DNA of 64,000 bases from CAZPHI01 sp964586425 (GTDB lineage Bacteria; Bacillota; Clostridia; Lachnospirales; Lachnospiraceae). Shown in pieces: positions 35,620 through 45,023 of the stretch. The stretch lies in NCBI GenBank assembly GCA_964586425.1, contig CAZPHI010000005.1, positions 1-64,000 of the forward strand. The letters are read 5' to 3'. The stretch's first letter is position 1; every line of letters begins with the position of its first letter. The notes under the pieces are model-generated. The model searched no databases. It saw only the letters and a program-made list of their open reading frames with translations, and was not told where the DNA came from. Position numbers and translations under genes: made by a program.

Positions 35620-37176
35620 GTGTCAGAGTATTTGCCAGTTATTATTGCTGTGGTATTCACATTGATAATAGTTGCTCCTATTACTTGGATTATTGCTGTT
35701 ACATATTTCAAGAAGGTCGCTGAGGCCAAGGTTGGAAGTGCCAGTGATAGAGCTGAAGAGATAATTAAGGATGCAACAAAGGCTGCAGAGACAAAGAAGA
35801 AAGAGGCCCTTTTGGAAGCGAAGGAAGAGTCAATTAAGACTAAGAATGAGCTTGAGAAGGAAATCCGCGAAAGACGTTCTGAAGTACAACGCTACGAAAA
35901 ACGTGTTCTTTCAAAGGAAGAGACTCTTGATCGTAAAATCGATGCAGTTGAAAAACGTGATGCCAATATTACCAGGAAGGAAGAAGAACTTGGTAAGATG
36001 AAACAGCAGGTTGAGGAACTTGAGCAGAAAAGACAACAGGAACTTGAGAGAATCTCTGGATTAACCTCCGAGCAGGCAAAAGAATATCTTTTGAAAACTG
36101 TTGAAGAAGAAGTTAAACATGATACTGCTGTAATGATTAAAAACATGGAAAGCAGAGCAAAAGAAGAAGCAGACAAGAAAGCAAAGGAATATGTAGTTAC
36201 AGCAATACAGAAATGTGCTGCTGATCATGTTGCGGAGTCAACAATTTCAGTTGTGCAGCTTCCTAATGATGAGATGAAAGGTCGTATAATTGGTCGTGAA
36301 GGACGTAATATTCGTACTTTAGAGACATTAACTGGTGTAGAACTTATTATTGATGATACTCCAGAGGCTGTAGTTTTATCAGGATTTGATCCAATTAGAA
36401 GAGAAGTTGCCAGAATTGCACTTGAAAAGCTTATTCTTGATGGACGTATTCATCCAGCAAGAATTGAAGAAATGGTCGAAAAGGCTCAAAAAGAAGTAGA
36501 AGTATTAATCCGAGAAGAAGGTGAAGCTGCAACCCTTGAGGTTGGTGTTCATGGAATACATCCAGAACTTGTAAGATTATTAGGCAAGATGAGATTCAGA
36601 ACAAGCTATGGTCAGAATGCATTAAAGCATTCTATAGAAGTTGCTCAACTTTCTGGATTATTAGCTGCTGAAGTTGGTGTTGATATTAAGATGGCTAAGA
36701 GAGCCGGATTATTACACGACATTGGTAAGTCACTCGATCATGATATGGAAGGCTCACATATTCAGATTGGTGTTGATCTTTGTAGAAAATATAAAGAATC
36801 ACCAATAGTAATTAATGCAGTAGAATCACATCATGGAGACGTTGAACCTGAAAGCTTAATCGCTTGTCTTGTACAAGCTGCTGATACTATTTCAGCTGCT
36901 AGACCAGGCGCTAGAAGAGAGACGTTAGAGACTTATACAAACAGATTGAAACAATTAGAAGATATTACTAATTCCTTTAAGGGAGTTGAAAAATCTTTTG
37001 CTATTCAGGCCGGTAGAGAGATTCGTATCATGGTAGTTCCTGAAGTCGTTAGCGATTCAGATATGGTACTTATGGCAAGAGATATATCTAAACAGATTGA
37101 AGCTGAGTTAGAGTATCCAGGTCAGATTAAGGTTAGTGTTATTAGAGAATCAAGAGCTATTGATTATGCTAAATAA
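35620..37176 (+). CDS. rny: Ribonuclease Y
   Basis: A 518-residue membrane-anchored endoribonuclease that starts mRNA decay in Firmicutes. It shows an N-terminal membrane segment ([20 protein letters not shown]), a long coiled coil (~30-190), a KH domain ([16 protein letters not shown]) and an HD domain with the metal-binding pair in [14 protein letters not shown]. Length matches the Bacillus enzyme. Translation starts at GTG. Confidence 0.96.
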   Translation: MSEYLPVIIAVVFTLIIVAPITWIIAVTYFKKVAEAKVGSASDRAEEIIKDATKAAETKKKEALLEAKEESIKTKNELEKEIRERRSEVQRYEKRVLSKEETLDRKIDAVEKRDANITRKEEELGKMKQQVEELEQKRQQELERISGLTSEQAKEYLLKTVEEEVKHDTAVMIKNMESRAKEEADKKAKEYVVTAIQKCAADHVAESTISVVQLPNDEMKGRIIGREGRNIRTLETLTGVELIIDDTPEAVVLSGFDPIRREVARIALEKLILDGRIHPARIEEMVEKAQKEVEVLIREEGEAATLEVGVHGIHPELVRLLGKMRFRTSYGQNALKHSIEVAQLSGLLAAEVGVDIKMAKRAGLLHDIGKSLDHDMEGSHIQIGVDLCRKYKESPIVINAVESHHGDVEPESLIACLVQAADTISAARPGARRETLETYTNRLKQLEDITNSFKGVEKSFAIQAGREIRIMVVPEVVSDSDMVLMARDISKQIEAELEYPGQIKVSVIRESRAIDYAK

Positions 37177-37223
37177 GCTAAATAAGCTAATTAAGCTAAT
37201 TAAGTATTAGATTTTTATTAAAA

Positions 37224-37277
37224 AGATGTTGTTATATCAGTGAGACAAGCGTCTCCTGATAACAACGTCTTTTTTTA
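37224..37277 (+). terminator. Terminator of rny
   Basis: AGATGTTGTTAT...GAGAC pairs with GTCTC...ATAACAACGTCT, loop AAGC, followed by seven Ts. Confidence 0.88.
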
Positions 37278-37341
37278 TTAAAATATACAAAAAGGGTATT
37301 GCTTTTTATTCATATTCATTGTAAACTAATTGAAGTTTATG

Positions 37342-37371
37342 TTTTGTATGATTGTATACAATCATACAAAA
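37342..37371. promoter_or_regulatory. Perfect 30-bp palindrome, candidate operator
   Basis: TTTTGTATGATTGTA is followed directly by its exact reverse complement. The centre TTGTATACAA fits the GntR/FadR-subfamily consensus (GTM-KAC core). It lies 27 bp before the aminotransferase start, where a repressor would block transcription. No regulator gene is adjacent. Confidence 0.6.
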
Positions 37372-37398
37372 GTAAAAATGAAAGGTATAGGTGTTTGA

Positions 37399-38685
37399 AT
37401 GAAATCTTATAGTGAAATGAGCAAAGAAGAACTTACAGCATTAAAGAGCGAACTCTCTAAACAGTATGAAGACAAGAAAGCTTTAGGCTTGAGACTTAAT
37501 ATGTCAAGAGGTAAACCATCAGCTGCACAGCTTGATTTATCTATGGGTATGTTAGATGTAATTAACAGTTCTTCTAATCTTATTACTGAGAGTGGTGTTG
37601 ATTGCCGTAATTATGGAGAATTAACAGGAATTCCTGAGGCAAAACAGTTAATGGCAGATATGATGGGAACAAAACCAGAGAATATTATTGTTTATGGTAA
37701 TGCCAGTCTTAATATTATGTATGATACAATTTCACGTTCATTTACACATGGTGTTCTTGGAAGTACACCTTGGTGTAAATTAGATAAAGTAAAATTCCTT
37801 TGTCCAGCACCTGGATATGATAGACATTTTGCTATTACAGAGAGATTTGGTGTTGAGATGATTACAATTCCAATGACAGAGAATGGCCCAGATATGGAAC
37901 TTGTAGAGCAGTATGTTAATAATGATGAGGCTGTAAAGGGAATTTGGTGTGTACCAAAGTATTCTAATCCTCAGGGCGTATGTTATTCGGATGATACAGT
38001 AAGGAGATTTGCCGCATTAAAACCAGCAGCAAAAGATTTTAGAATATTCTGGGATAATGCATATATAATCCATCATCTATATGATGATAATCAGATTGAA
38101 ATATTAGATATCATTAGTGAATGTGAAAAAGCCGGTAATCCTGATATGGTATATGAATTTGCATCTACTTCTAAAGTAAGCTTCCCTGGCTCAGGTATAT
38201 CTGCACTTGCTACATCTAAGGCTAATTTGGATGATATTAAAAAACAGATGACAATTCAGACGATTGGTCATGATAAGATTAATCAGTTAAGACATGTATT
38301 ATTCTTCAAAGATATTAATGGCTTAAAAGCTCAGATGAAGAAACACGCTGATCTTATGAGACCTAAGTTTGAAGCTGTTCTTGATGTATTAGATAAAGAA
38401 TTAAGTGGTTTAGGAATTGGTAGTTGGATTTCGCCTAAGGGTGGATATTTTATATCATTTGAAGCAATGGAAGGATGCGCAAAATCGATTGTCGCAAAAT
38501 GTGCTGAGGCTGGTGTTACAATGACAGGGGCTGGAGCTACATATCCATATGGAAAAGACCCTAAGGACAGCAACATTAGAATTGCACCTTCATTCCCAAC
38601 TCCAGAAGAGATGGAAAAAGCTGCTGATATATTTGTATTATGTGTTAAATTAGCTAGTGTTGAGAAAATTCTTGAAACTAAATAA
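37399..38685 (+). CDS. PLP-dependent aminotransferase (class I-like, Asp_aminotransf family)
   Basis: A 428-residue aminotransferase of the family with PF12897-type sequence, annotated as aspartate or alanine-glyoxylate aminotransferase. The N-terminus reads LRLNMSRGKPSAAQLDLS, the cofactor-binding Asp is in FWDNAYIIHHLY, and the PLP lysine is in FASTSKVSFPGSG. Substrate cannot be told. It is monocistronic with its own palindromic operator and terminator. Confidence 0.85.
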   Translation: MKSYSEMSKEELTALKSELSKQYEDKKALGLRLNMSRGKPSAAQLDLSMGMLDVINSSSNLITESGVDCRNYGELTGIPEAKQLMADMMGTKPENIIVYGNASLNIMYDTISRSFTHGVLGSTPWCKLDKVKFLCPAPGYDRHFAITERFGVEMITIPMTENGPDMELVEQYVNNDEAVKGIWCVPKYSNPQGVCYSDDTVRRFAALKPAAKDFRIFWDNAYIIHHLYDDNQIEILDIISECEKAGNPDMVYEFASTSKVSFPGSGISALATSKANLDDIKKQMTIQTIGHDKINQLRHVLFFKDINGLKAQMKKHADLMRPKFEAVLDVLDKELSGLGIGSWISPKGGYFISFEAMEGCAKSIVAKCAEAGVTMTGAGATYPYGKDPKDSNIRIAPSFPTPEEMEKAADIFVLCVKLASVEKILETK

Positions 38686-38699
38686 TTGATGATTATGTT

Positions 38700-38726
38700 A
38701 AGGACGACAATTTGTCGTCCTTTTTT
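38700..38726 (+). terminator. Terminator of the aminotransferase gene
   Basis: AAGGACGACAA pairs with TTGTCGTCCTT, followed by a T-run. Confidence 0.9.
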
Positions 38727-38812
38727 AATAAAAAACTCTACAAAAATCATGTAAGATGTTATAATATAAAAATATATAATTACGAAACAAATTAAAAGAG
38801 AGGTAAATTATT

Positions 38813-39607
38813 ATGGCTACAATAGGTTTTATAGGAATGGGCAATATGGGTTATGCAATGTTAAAAGGAGCTCTTGCAATATTTGCACCATCAGAGATTA
38901 TATTCACATGTCCTGATAAGGCACGATGCGAAGCAATATCAAAAGATACAGGTGTGCGTTATGCTGAAAGTAATGCAGAATGTGCTAATAATGCGAAATA
39001 CATAGTTCTTGCTGTTAAACCAGTGGTATATCCAACTGTATTAAAGAATATTGAAAATGTTGTTTCTACTGAAAATATCTTGATTTCTATAGCACCTACA
39101 TGGAGTATTAATGATGTTAATCTTCAGCTTGGTGGAGATAAGAGGGTTGTAAGAGCAATGCCTAATACACCAGCTATGGTTGGCGCAGGAATGTCAGGCG
39201 TAAGCTATGAACAGAATTTGTTTACATTTGAAGAAAGAGATACAATTGATAAATTCTTTAATTCTTTCGGCCGTGTACAGATAGTCAGTGAATCACTGAT
39301 GAATGCTGTTACGTGCGCAAGCGGAAGCTCTCCAGCATATGTATATATGTTTATAGAGGCTCTTGCAGACAGTGTTGTCCAGTACGGAATTCCAAGAAAC
39401 CAAGCTTATGAGATGGTTGCACAGACTGTTATGGGTTCAGCTAAGATGGTGCTTGAGACAAAAGAACATCCAGCTATGTTGAAAGACAAAGTATGCTCAC
39501 CAGGAGGCACTACAATTAAGGCTGTTGCAGCGTTAGAAAAGAATGGCTTTAGGAATGCTGTAATTGAGGCTACTAATGCATGCTATGATAAGTGTAGTGG
39601 TAAATAA
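38813..39607 (+). CDS. proC: Pyrroline-5-carboxylate reductase
   Basis: A 264-residue NAD(P)H enzyme for the last step of proline synthesis. The Rossmann motif IGFIGMGNMGYAMLKG opens the protein, VRAMPNTPAMVGAGMSG is in the middle and the signature SPGGTTIKAVAALEKNGFRN lies near the end. The last ten codons and the stop lie in a 31-bp tandem duplication that leaves the protein end unchanged. Confidence 0.94.
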   Translation: MATIGFIGMGNMGYAMLKGALAIFAPSEIIFTCPDKARCEAISKDTGVRYAESNAECANNAKYIVLAVKPVVYPTVLKNIENVVSTENILISIAPTWSINDVNLQLGGDKRVVRAMPNTPAMVGAGMSGVSYEQNLFTFEERDTIDKFFNSFGRVQIVSESLMNAVTCASGSSPAYVYMFIEALADSVVQYGIPRNQAYEMVAQTVMGSAKMVLETKEHPAMLKDKVCSPGGTTIKAVAALEKNGFRNAVIEATNACYDKCSGK

Positions 39608-39635
39608 TGCATGCTATGATAAGTGTAGTGGCAAA
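39574..39635 (+). repeat. 31-bp tandem duplication at the proC 3' end
   Basis: Bases 39574-39604 recur at 39605-39635 with a single difference. The second copy begins with the TAA stop of proC. Confidence 0.85.
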
Positions 39636-39667
39636 TAAAGCATTTATAATATGGAGGATATTGCTTG

Positions 39668-40201
39668 ATGGAGCATATTAAGAGGATAGACAGACAATTA
39701 AAATATTCAGGAACAATGCTGAAGATGTATGCTGATACCATAAGCGTACCCAATGGTAATGTTGTTACTTGGGACTTTATAGGACATAATGGTGCTGCAG
39801 CGGTTCTGCCAGTTACGGCAGATGGTCGAATTGTGATGGTAAGACAGTTCAGAAATGCTTTGGACAGAGAAACACTTGAGATACCAGCAGGAGGACTGAC
39901 TAGTCCTGAAGAATCAACATATCATGCAGCTGTAAGAGAACTAGAAGAAGAGACAGGATACAAGTCAGAGAATGTGGAATTGCTTGTGTCAGTTGCTACT
40001 GCAGTAGCATTCTGTGATGAAAATATCGATATATATATTGCAAGAGATTTGGTGGCGTCAAAGCAGAATCTTGACGAAGATGAGTATATTGATGTGGAGA
40101 TTTATTCTGTTGAGGAACTTACATCTATGATATATTCGGGCAAAATTCGTGACTCGAAGACGGTAGCTGCGATTATGACATATAAAGACAGATATTTGTA
40201 G
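39668..40201 (+). CDS. NUDIX hydrolase (ADP-ribose pyrophosphatase type)
   Basis: A 177-residue NUDIX enzyme. The Nudix box reads GGLTSPEESTYHAAVRELEE followed by ETGY, complete with the REXXEE core. Upstream VLPVTADGRIVMVRQFRNAL fits the ADP-ribose pyrophosphatase (NudF) subfamily. In Bacillus nudF stands next to spoIIM and xerD, and the same order is seen here. Confidence 0.88.
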   Translation: MEHIKRIDRQLKYSGTMLKMYADTISVPNGNVVTWDFIGHNGAAAVLPVTADGRIVMVRQFRNALDRETLEIPAGGLTSPEESTYHAAVRELEEETGYKSENVELLVSVATAVAFCDENIDIYIARDLVASKQNLDEDEYIDVEIYSVEELTSMIYSGKIRDSKTVAAIMTYKDRYL

Positions 40202-40257
40202 AATTGATATGAAAAGTGCAGCATATATTAGTGTATAACTTTTGGGAGGTATATGCT

Positions 40258-40773
40258 GTGCTTTGGATAAAGAGACATGGATTGTTGATTATTTGGTTTG
40301 TTGGAGTGACAACTGGTACATTGCTGGCGAATATTAGTGGTACAAAATATGTACATAATTATGAATTCATGTTTGTTAGTGATTCAGACAATCAGGCGTT
40401 AATGATAATAAAAGATATTCTGTTTGATAGACTTAGAGATTATGTGATTCTTTTTATTATAATGATGACTTCGATTGGAAAGAATGTTTTTAGCATAGTG
40501 TTAATGTATATTGGAATGTCAGTTGGTACGATTGTAAGTTTTCTTACAATGAAGTACAGTATATTCGGGATTATTGTGTACTGTTTATCACTATGTCCGC
40601 AATATATATTTTATGGTATTGCATTATATATGATTAATATGAAGAAAGAGAAACTATATAATTCGAAATTGAATTTTGAAATAATAAAAATATTCTGCGT
40701 AATGTGCTTGCTTGTGATATTGGGCGTCATTACAGAAGCATATGTTAATCCATGTGTTATGAAGATACTTTGA
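40258..40773 (+). CDS. SpoIIM-like stage II sporulation membrane protein
   Basis: An integral membrane protein of about 171 residues from GTG 40258, which has GGGAGG eight bases upstream; the longer frame from GTG 40216 lacks a site. Four to five membrane segments, with the family-like WFVGVTTGTLLANISG start. SpoIIM belongs to the engulfment complex with SpoIID and SpoIIP. It is short for the family (about 210) and the similarity is modest, but the neighbours nudix and xerD support it. Confidence 0.65.
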   Translation: MLWIKRHGLLIIWFVGVTTGTLLANISGTKYVHNYEFMFVSDSDNQALMIIKDILFDRLRDYVILFIIMMTSIGKNVFSIVLMYIGMSVGTIVSFLTMKYSIFGIIVYCLSLCPQYIFYGIALYMINMKKEKLYNSKLNFEIIKIFCVMCLLVILGVITEAYVNPCVMKIL

Positions 40774-40794
40774 GATATTTAACTGGAGGAAATT

Positions 40795-41694
40795 GTGAAC
40801 GAATTACTTAAACCATATATTAATGAATTTATTGAATTTTCTAGAAGAACAAAAGGTATATCAGACAATACCGAGGTTTCGATTAAAAGAGATTTGAAGA
40901 AATTTGAAGATTTTCTTGTTGAAGAGGATGTATCTGATCCTTTGAAGGTTAATAAGACATTAATTAATTCGTATGTGCTTAATTTAGAGAAAAATAATTA
41001 TGCTACATCAACAATGTCTAGATATATATCGACATTGAAATCTTTCTGGACATATATGTATGCTGAGAATATCGTTCAAGATAATCCCATGCAGGGAGTG
41101 AAACCACCCAGAATTATAAAAAAAGGTGTGGACAGCCTATCTATTGAACAAGTAGATAAGCTCTTAACTGCTCCGGATGAAAAGACGGCAAAGGGGTTAA
41201 GGGATAGAGCTATGCTGGAATTGCTATATGCGACTGGTATTAAAGTCTCAGAGATAATATCATTGATGCCGGAAGATATTAATCTATCCATGAATTATAT
41301 AATATGTCATGATGGTAAGAAAGAGAGACTTGTACCGTTCGGAAGTAAGGCAAGAGAAGCGATGGTTGCATATCTGCAATTAGGTAGAAATCAACTGATT
41401 TTGGAAGACGACAGCAATTATATATTTGTTAATATTAATGGTTCGCAATTAAGCAGACAAGGATTTTGGAAGATAATAAAGCATTATGGTAAAAAAGCGG
41501 AGATTGATAAGGAGATAACACCTCAGCTGCTAAGAGATTCGTTTGCAATTCATATGCTGAAGAATGGTGCTGATTTTCAGTCATTGCAGGAGATGCTTGG
41601 ACATTCGGATATTAATGTGACAACAAGAGCGTATGGTGGTGTAATGCACAAAAAATTGCGTGAAGTATATGCAAAAAGCCATCCAAGAATATAA
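40795..41694 (+). CDS. XerD-like tyrosine recombinase with altered catalytic residues
   Basis: A 299-residue protein with a SAM-like N-terminal domain and a C-terminal phage-integrase domain, matching XerD in length and gene position. The active site is unusual: Arg I of the family motif YATGLRVSE is Lys150 (YATGIKVSEI), and the His of the HxLRH motif is Gln244 (PQLLRDSF). Arg247, His270 of LGH and the nucleophile Tyr280 (TTRAYGGV) remain. Translation starts at GTG after GGAGG. It may be a weak or inactive recombinase, with another XerD elsewhere. Confidence 0.85.
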   Translation: MNELLKPYINEFIEFSRRTKGISDNTEVSIKRDLKKFEDFLVEEDVSDPLKVNKTLINSYVLNLEKNNYATSTMSRYISTLKSFWTYMYAENIVQDNPMQGVKPPRIIKKGVDSLSIEQVDKLLTAPDEKTAKGLRDRAMLELLYATGIKVSEIISLMPEDINLSMNYIICHDGKKERLVPFGSKAREAMVAYLQLGRNQLILEDDSNYIFVNINGSQLSRQGFWKIIKHYGKKAEIDKEITPQLLRDSFAIHMLKNGADFQSLQEMLGHSDINVTTRAYGGVMHKKLREVYAKSHPRI

Positions 41695-41697
41695 AAA

Positions 41698-41733
41698 AAT
41701 CAAGGGAGTATGATTCTGACTCCCTTGATTTTT
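41698..41733. terminator. Bidirectional terminator between xerD-like gene and rqcH
   Basis: AATCAAGGGAGT pairs with ACTCCCTTGATT with A/T runs on both sides, serving both converging genes. Confidence 0.85.
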
Positions 41734-41735
41734 GT

Positions 41736-43475
41736 CTATAACTGCTTTAATGAACTGATATTAGTTGATGCCATCATAGAATAATTCGTGTAGTATACAA
41801 CAAAACCTGGCTTGGCAGCGGCTGGCTTTTTAACATGTTTCTTCTGAATGTAATCAACTTCGACTTTATCCTGTTCTCGTCCTTTAGAGTAATAGGCGGC
41901 GAGACTAGCGGCTTCTTCATACACACGGTCTGGAAGCTCTTCACCATTGGATTTTACAATTACATGTGAGCCTGCTACGGATTTGGCATGAAACCACCAG
42001 TCATTACCAGTTGCAAACTTGAATGTTAATTCATCATTCTGATAATTGTTTTTGCCAACATAGATATCAAAACCATCGGATGAAACATAGTGGAATGGCT
42101 TACTTTTACTCTTTGATTTTTTACTGCCACTTTTTCTCTTGATATAGCCATAATCGATAAGCTCTTCTTTTAATTCAAGTAAATCGTCTTCATTAACAGC
42201 AATATCAAGTGCCGTTTGAATTGATTCAAGATGATTAATATCATCAGTAGTTTCCTCGACTAACTTAGTGGTAGCTTCATAAGTCCTCTTTAATTTGTTG
42301 TATTTATCAAAATACTTAACAGCATTATCCTTTGGAGATAGTGTATTATCAAGTGGAATGGTGACATCGGATTCACTATAGTAATTATAAGCTACCAATT
42401 CCTTAGCACCTTCTTCAATATTGTAACCATAGGTGTTGATTAATTCACCGTATATTCTGAATTTGTCTCTTTTGTCAGTATCCTTTAATTGCTTCTCCTG
42501 AATAGAAAGCTTTTTGTAATTACGTTCTAGAGCTGTTGCCACAATCTTGCGCAGATCAGCAGAACGCTGTCTAATACGCGATATGGCATTACGACCAGAA
42601 TAATAATCAGTAAGTACATCACTTATTGTATCGTAATTCGTATGTGTACAGTCACCCCCATCATATATTGAAAGCGAAAAACTAGCGAATTCTTTGGGGA
42701 TTCCATCACAGCAATATATTACAGGCTGATATTCGTTATTCTTTAGATTATCAATAAAGCGTGTAAATGTTTTGTATAGATGTAGTTTTTCGATATCATT
42801 AAGTGTATTGGCAGGTTGAGCACTGTCAATAGATGCCTGATGAATGATTTCTTCTGATATAACAGGACTGATACCTGTTAATCCGCCATATAAAGCCTTC
42901 AAGATTGGCATGGGTTTTGTATACACATGTGATGAAAATGTATCAAAATCAGCAGTAAGAGGATTAGCTTTGTCAGTTGTTTCTGGAATAAAATAAGGTC
43001 GTCCGGGTAAAACCTCTCGAACAGAACTCATCTGCGAAGATACATGTTTTATGCTATCCAGAATCATATTATCATCTGTAGTGAATATGATATTGCTGTG
43101 CTTTCCCATTAATTCTACTACCAGATGCTTTTGACACAAATCTCCCATCTCATTGAGATGTTCTATCTTGAAGTCAATTACTCGCTCAAGTCCCGGCTGA
43201 GTAATGCTTATAATACGACCATTATTGATATGCTTTCTTAAAAGCATACAGAAATTAGGGGCTGTCAAAGGACTTGGTTTATTATCTTTGGCAATATATA
43301 TTAGTGGAAGACTAGCATTAGCGGAAATTGTCAGTCTATATTGAGAACTATTATTTTTTATTGTGAGCATTAATTCGTCAGTTTCCGGTTGTGCAATCTT
43401 ATATAAACGTCCTCCAATTAGAAGATTATTAAGTTCATAAACTATATTTGAAATTACTGTTCCATCTAAAGCCAT
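41736..43475 (-). CDS. rqcH: Ribosome quality control protein RqcH (NFACT/FbpA family)
   Basis: A 579-residue NFACT protein that adds alanine tails to stalled chains on 50S subunits; older names are FbpA and YloA. The order is NFACT-N (MALDGTVISNIVYELNNLL), coiled-coil middle (KKLSIQEKQLKDTDKRDKFR) and NFACT-R (GFDIYVGKNNYQNDEL, WWFHAKSVAGSHVIV). The start at 43475 has an AAAGGA site; a longer frame from 43505 does not fit the family. It lies upstream of and divergent from remA-gmk-rpoZ. Confidence 0.9.
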   Translation of the reverse strand: MALDGTVISNIVYELNNLLIGGRLYKIAQPETDELMLTIKNNSSQYRLTISANASLPLIYIAKDNKPSPLTAPNFCMLLRKHINNGRIISITQPGLERVIDFKIEHLNEMGDLCQKHLVVELMGKHSNIIFTTDDNMILDSIKHVSSQMSSVREVLPGRPYFIPETTDKANPLTADFDTFSSHVYTKPMPILKALYGGLTGISPVISEEIIHQASIDSAQPANTLNDIEKLHLYKTFTRFIDNLKNNEYQPVIYCCDGIPKEFASFSLSIYDGGDCTHTNYDTISDVLTDYYSGRNAISRIRQRSADLRKIVATALERNYKKLSIQEKQLKDTDKRDKFRIYGELINTYGYNIEEGAKELVAYNYYSESDVTIPLDNTLSPKDNAVKYFDKYNKLKRTYEATTKLVEETTDDINHLESIQTALDIAVNEDDLLELKEELIDYGYIKRKSGSKKSKSKSKPFHYVSSDGFDIYVGKNNYQNDELTFKFATGNDWWFHAKSVAGSHVIVKSNGEELPDRVYEEAASLAAYYSKGREQDKVEVDYIQKKHVKKPAAAKPGFVVYYTNYSMMASTNISSLKQL

Positions 43476-43704
43476 ATTCCTGTTCCTTTCATCAAAGTGA
43501 TACATAATATATGATGTTTGACCACATTAGTATGTCGACATCTCTAACATAGTATCATAAAAGTAGGCTTTTGTCTTTGCATTTGTTCTAAATATATATA
43601 AATAATAAAGAATTCTTAAGATTTATCTTGATTTTTTTAGCGTAATTGTTTATTATTAATTGTAAATGCTTTTTTAACTCGAAGTATATGGAACAGGTGA
43701 AGAT

Positions 43705-43992
43705 ATGACGCAGCTAATTAATATAGGTTTTGGTAATATAATTAACTCTGATAAAATTGTAGCTATTATATCGCCTGACTCAGCACCTGCTAAAAGACTT
43801 ATACAGTCAGCGAAAGAACAGGGTAGAGTTGTAGACGCGACACAGGGCAGAAGAACAAGAGCAGTAATAATTACTGATGGTAATCATGTTGTACTGTCTG
43901 CATTGCTTCCAGATACTATCTCAGGAAGGTTTAAGAGCAGTGAACAGGATAATAAAGATACAAAAGTTAGAACAGACAACGAAAGTGAATAA
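43705..43992 (+). CDS. remA: RemA-like regulator (DUF370)
   Basis: A 95-residue DUF370 protein. Bacillus RemA is a DNA-binding activator of matrix genes. [20 protein letters not shown] and the core [20 protein letters not shown] plus [10 protein letters not shown] match the family closely. Order remA-gmk-rpoZ is conserved across Firmicutes. Confidence 0.9.
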   Translation: MTQLINIGFGNIINSDKIVAIISPDSAPAKRLIQSAKEQGRVVDATQGRRTRAVIITDGNHVVLSALLPDTISGRFKSSEQDNKDTKVRTDNESE

Positions 43993-44019
43993 TTATTTTA
44001 TCTACATGTGGAGGATATG

Positions 44020-44652
44020 ATGAGAACAGAAGGTTTGCTTATTGTTATATCTGGTTTCTCAGGTGCTGGTAAAGGTACTGCAATGAAGAGACTGTTAGAA
44101 AAATATGATAATTATGCATTATCAATTTCAGCAACTACAAGAAGTCCTCGTGAAGGCGAGATTGATGGTAGGGAATATTTCTTTAAGACAAAAGAACAGT
44201 TTGAAGAGATGATCAATAATGATGAATTGATAGAGTATGCAAATTATGTGGGTAATTATTATGGAACTCCGAAGGAATATGTGGAGAAACAGTTGAAATC
44301 AGGTAATAATTGTATATTAGAGATAGAGATTCAAGGTGCAATGAATATAAAGAAGATGTATCCTAATGCGGTATTGATGTTCATAATGCCACCAAGCGTT
44401 ACAGCTTTATATGATAGATTAAAGGGTAGAGGAACTGAAGATGAAGCTACAATTCTTAAGAGAATGAGTAGAGCAGTAGAAGAGTCAGAAGGCCTTACAG
44501 ATTATGATTACATTGTAATCAATGATGATTTAGAACAATGTGTTGATGAGATTAATGCTTGTATAGAAAGTGAACACAGAAGAATCATAGGTAATATTGA
44601 AAAAATTAATAATATAAGAGAAGAACTTAATATCTTTTCGAAAGGAGAATAA
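44020..44652 (+). CDS. gmk: Guanylate kinase
   Basis: A 210-residue kinase that phosphorylates GMP. The P-loop is SGFSGAGKGT, the GMP-binding segment is SATTRSPREGEIDGREYFF and the lid region follows. GGAGG stands five bases before ATG 44020; upstream in-frame starts at 44008 and 44017 are too close to or before that site. Confidence 0.95.
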   Translation: MRTEGLLIVISGFSGAGKGTAMKRLLEKYDNYALSISATTRSPREGEIDGREYFFKTKEQFEEMINNDELIEYANYVGNYYGTPKEYVEKQLKSGNNCILEIEIQGAMNIKKMYPNAVLMFIMPPSVTALYDRLKGRGTEDEATILKRMSRAVEESEGLTDYDYIVINDDLEQCVDEINACIESEHRRIIGNIEKINNIREELNIFSKGE

Positions 44653-44654
44653 TT

Positions 44655-44909
44655 ATGATACATCCATCGTATACAGATTTAATGGAAGTTGTTAACAGTC
44701 AGGTAGAGGAGGGCGAAGAGCCAGTTATCCAGAGCAGATACTCAATTGTATTAGCAACATCTAAGAGAGCAAGACAGATTATTTCAGGAGATGAACCATT
44801 AGTTGATGATGCTCCATGTAACAAACCATTATCAATTGCTGTTGATGAGTTATATAAAGGAAAAGTAATTATTACAGCAGAAGATGAATATGCTGATGAT
44901 AATGAGTAA
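44655..44909 (+). CDS. rpoZ: DNA-directed RNA polymerase subunit omega
   Basis: An 84-residue omega subunit. IHPSYTDLMEVVN, the RYSIVLATSKRARQI core and the KPLSIAVDELYKGKV segment are typical. It follows gmk by two bases, and its AAAGGAG site lies inside the gmk end, so the two are coupled. Confidence 0.92.
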   Translation: MIHPSYTDLMEVVNSQVEEGEEPVIQSRYSIVLATSKRARQIISGDEPLVDDAPCNKPLSIAVDELYKGKVIITAEDEYADDNE

Positions 44910-44930
44910 TATATAACTTAGTGTATATGA

Positions 44931-44963
44931 ATAGCTGCTGCAATAGATGTAGCAGCTATTTTT
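44931..44963 (+). terminator. Terminator of remA-gmk-rpoZ
   Basis: ATAGCTGCTGC pairs with GTAGCAGCTAT, followed by five Ts. Confidence 0.88.
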
Positions 44964-45023
44964 AGCGTATGTGTCGCTACACAGTTTGGAATAATAAAAG
45001 CATTTTTCGGAGGTAATATATTA

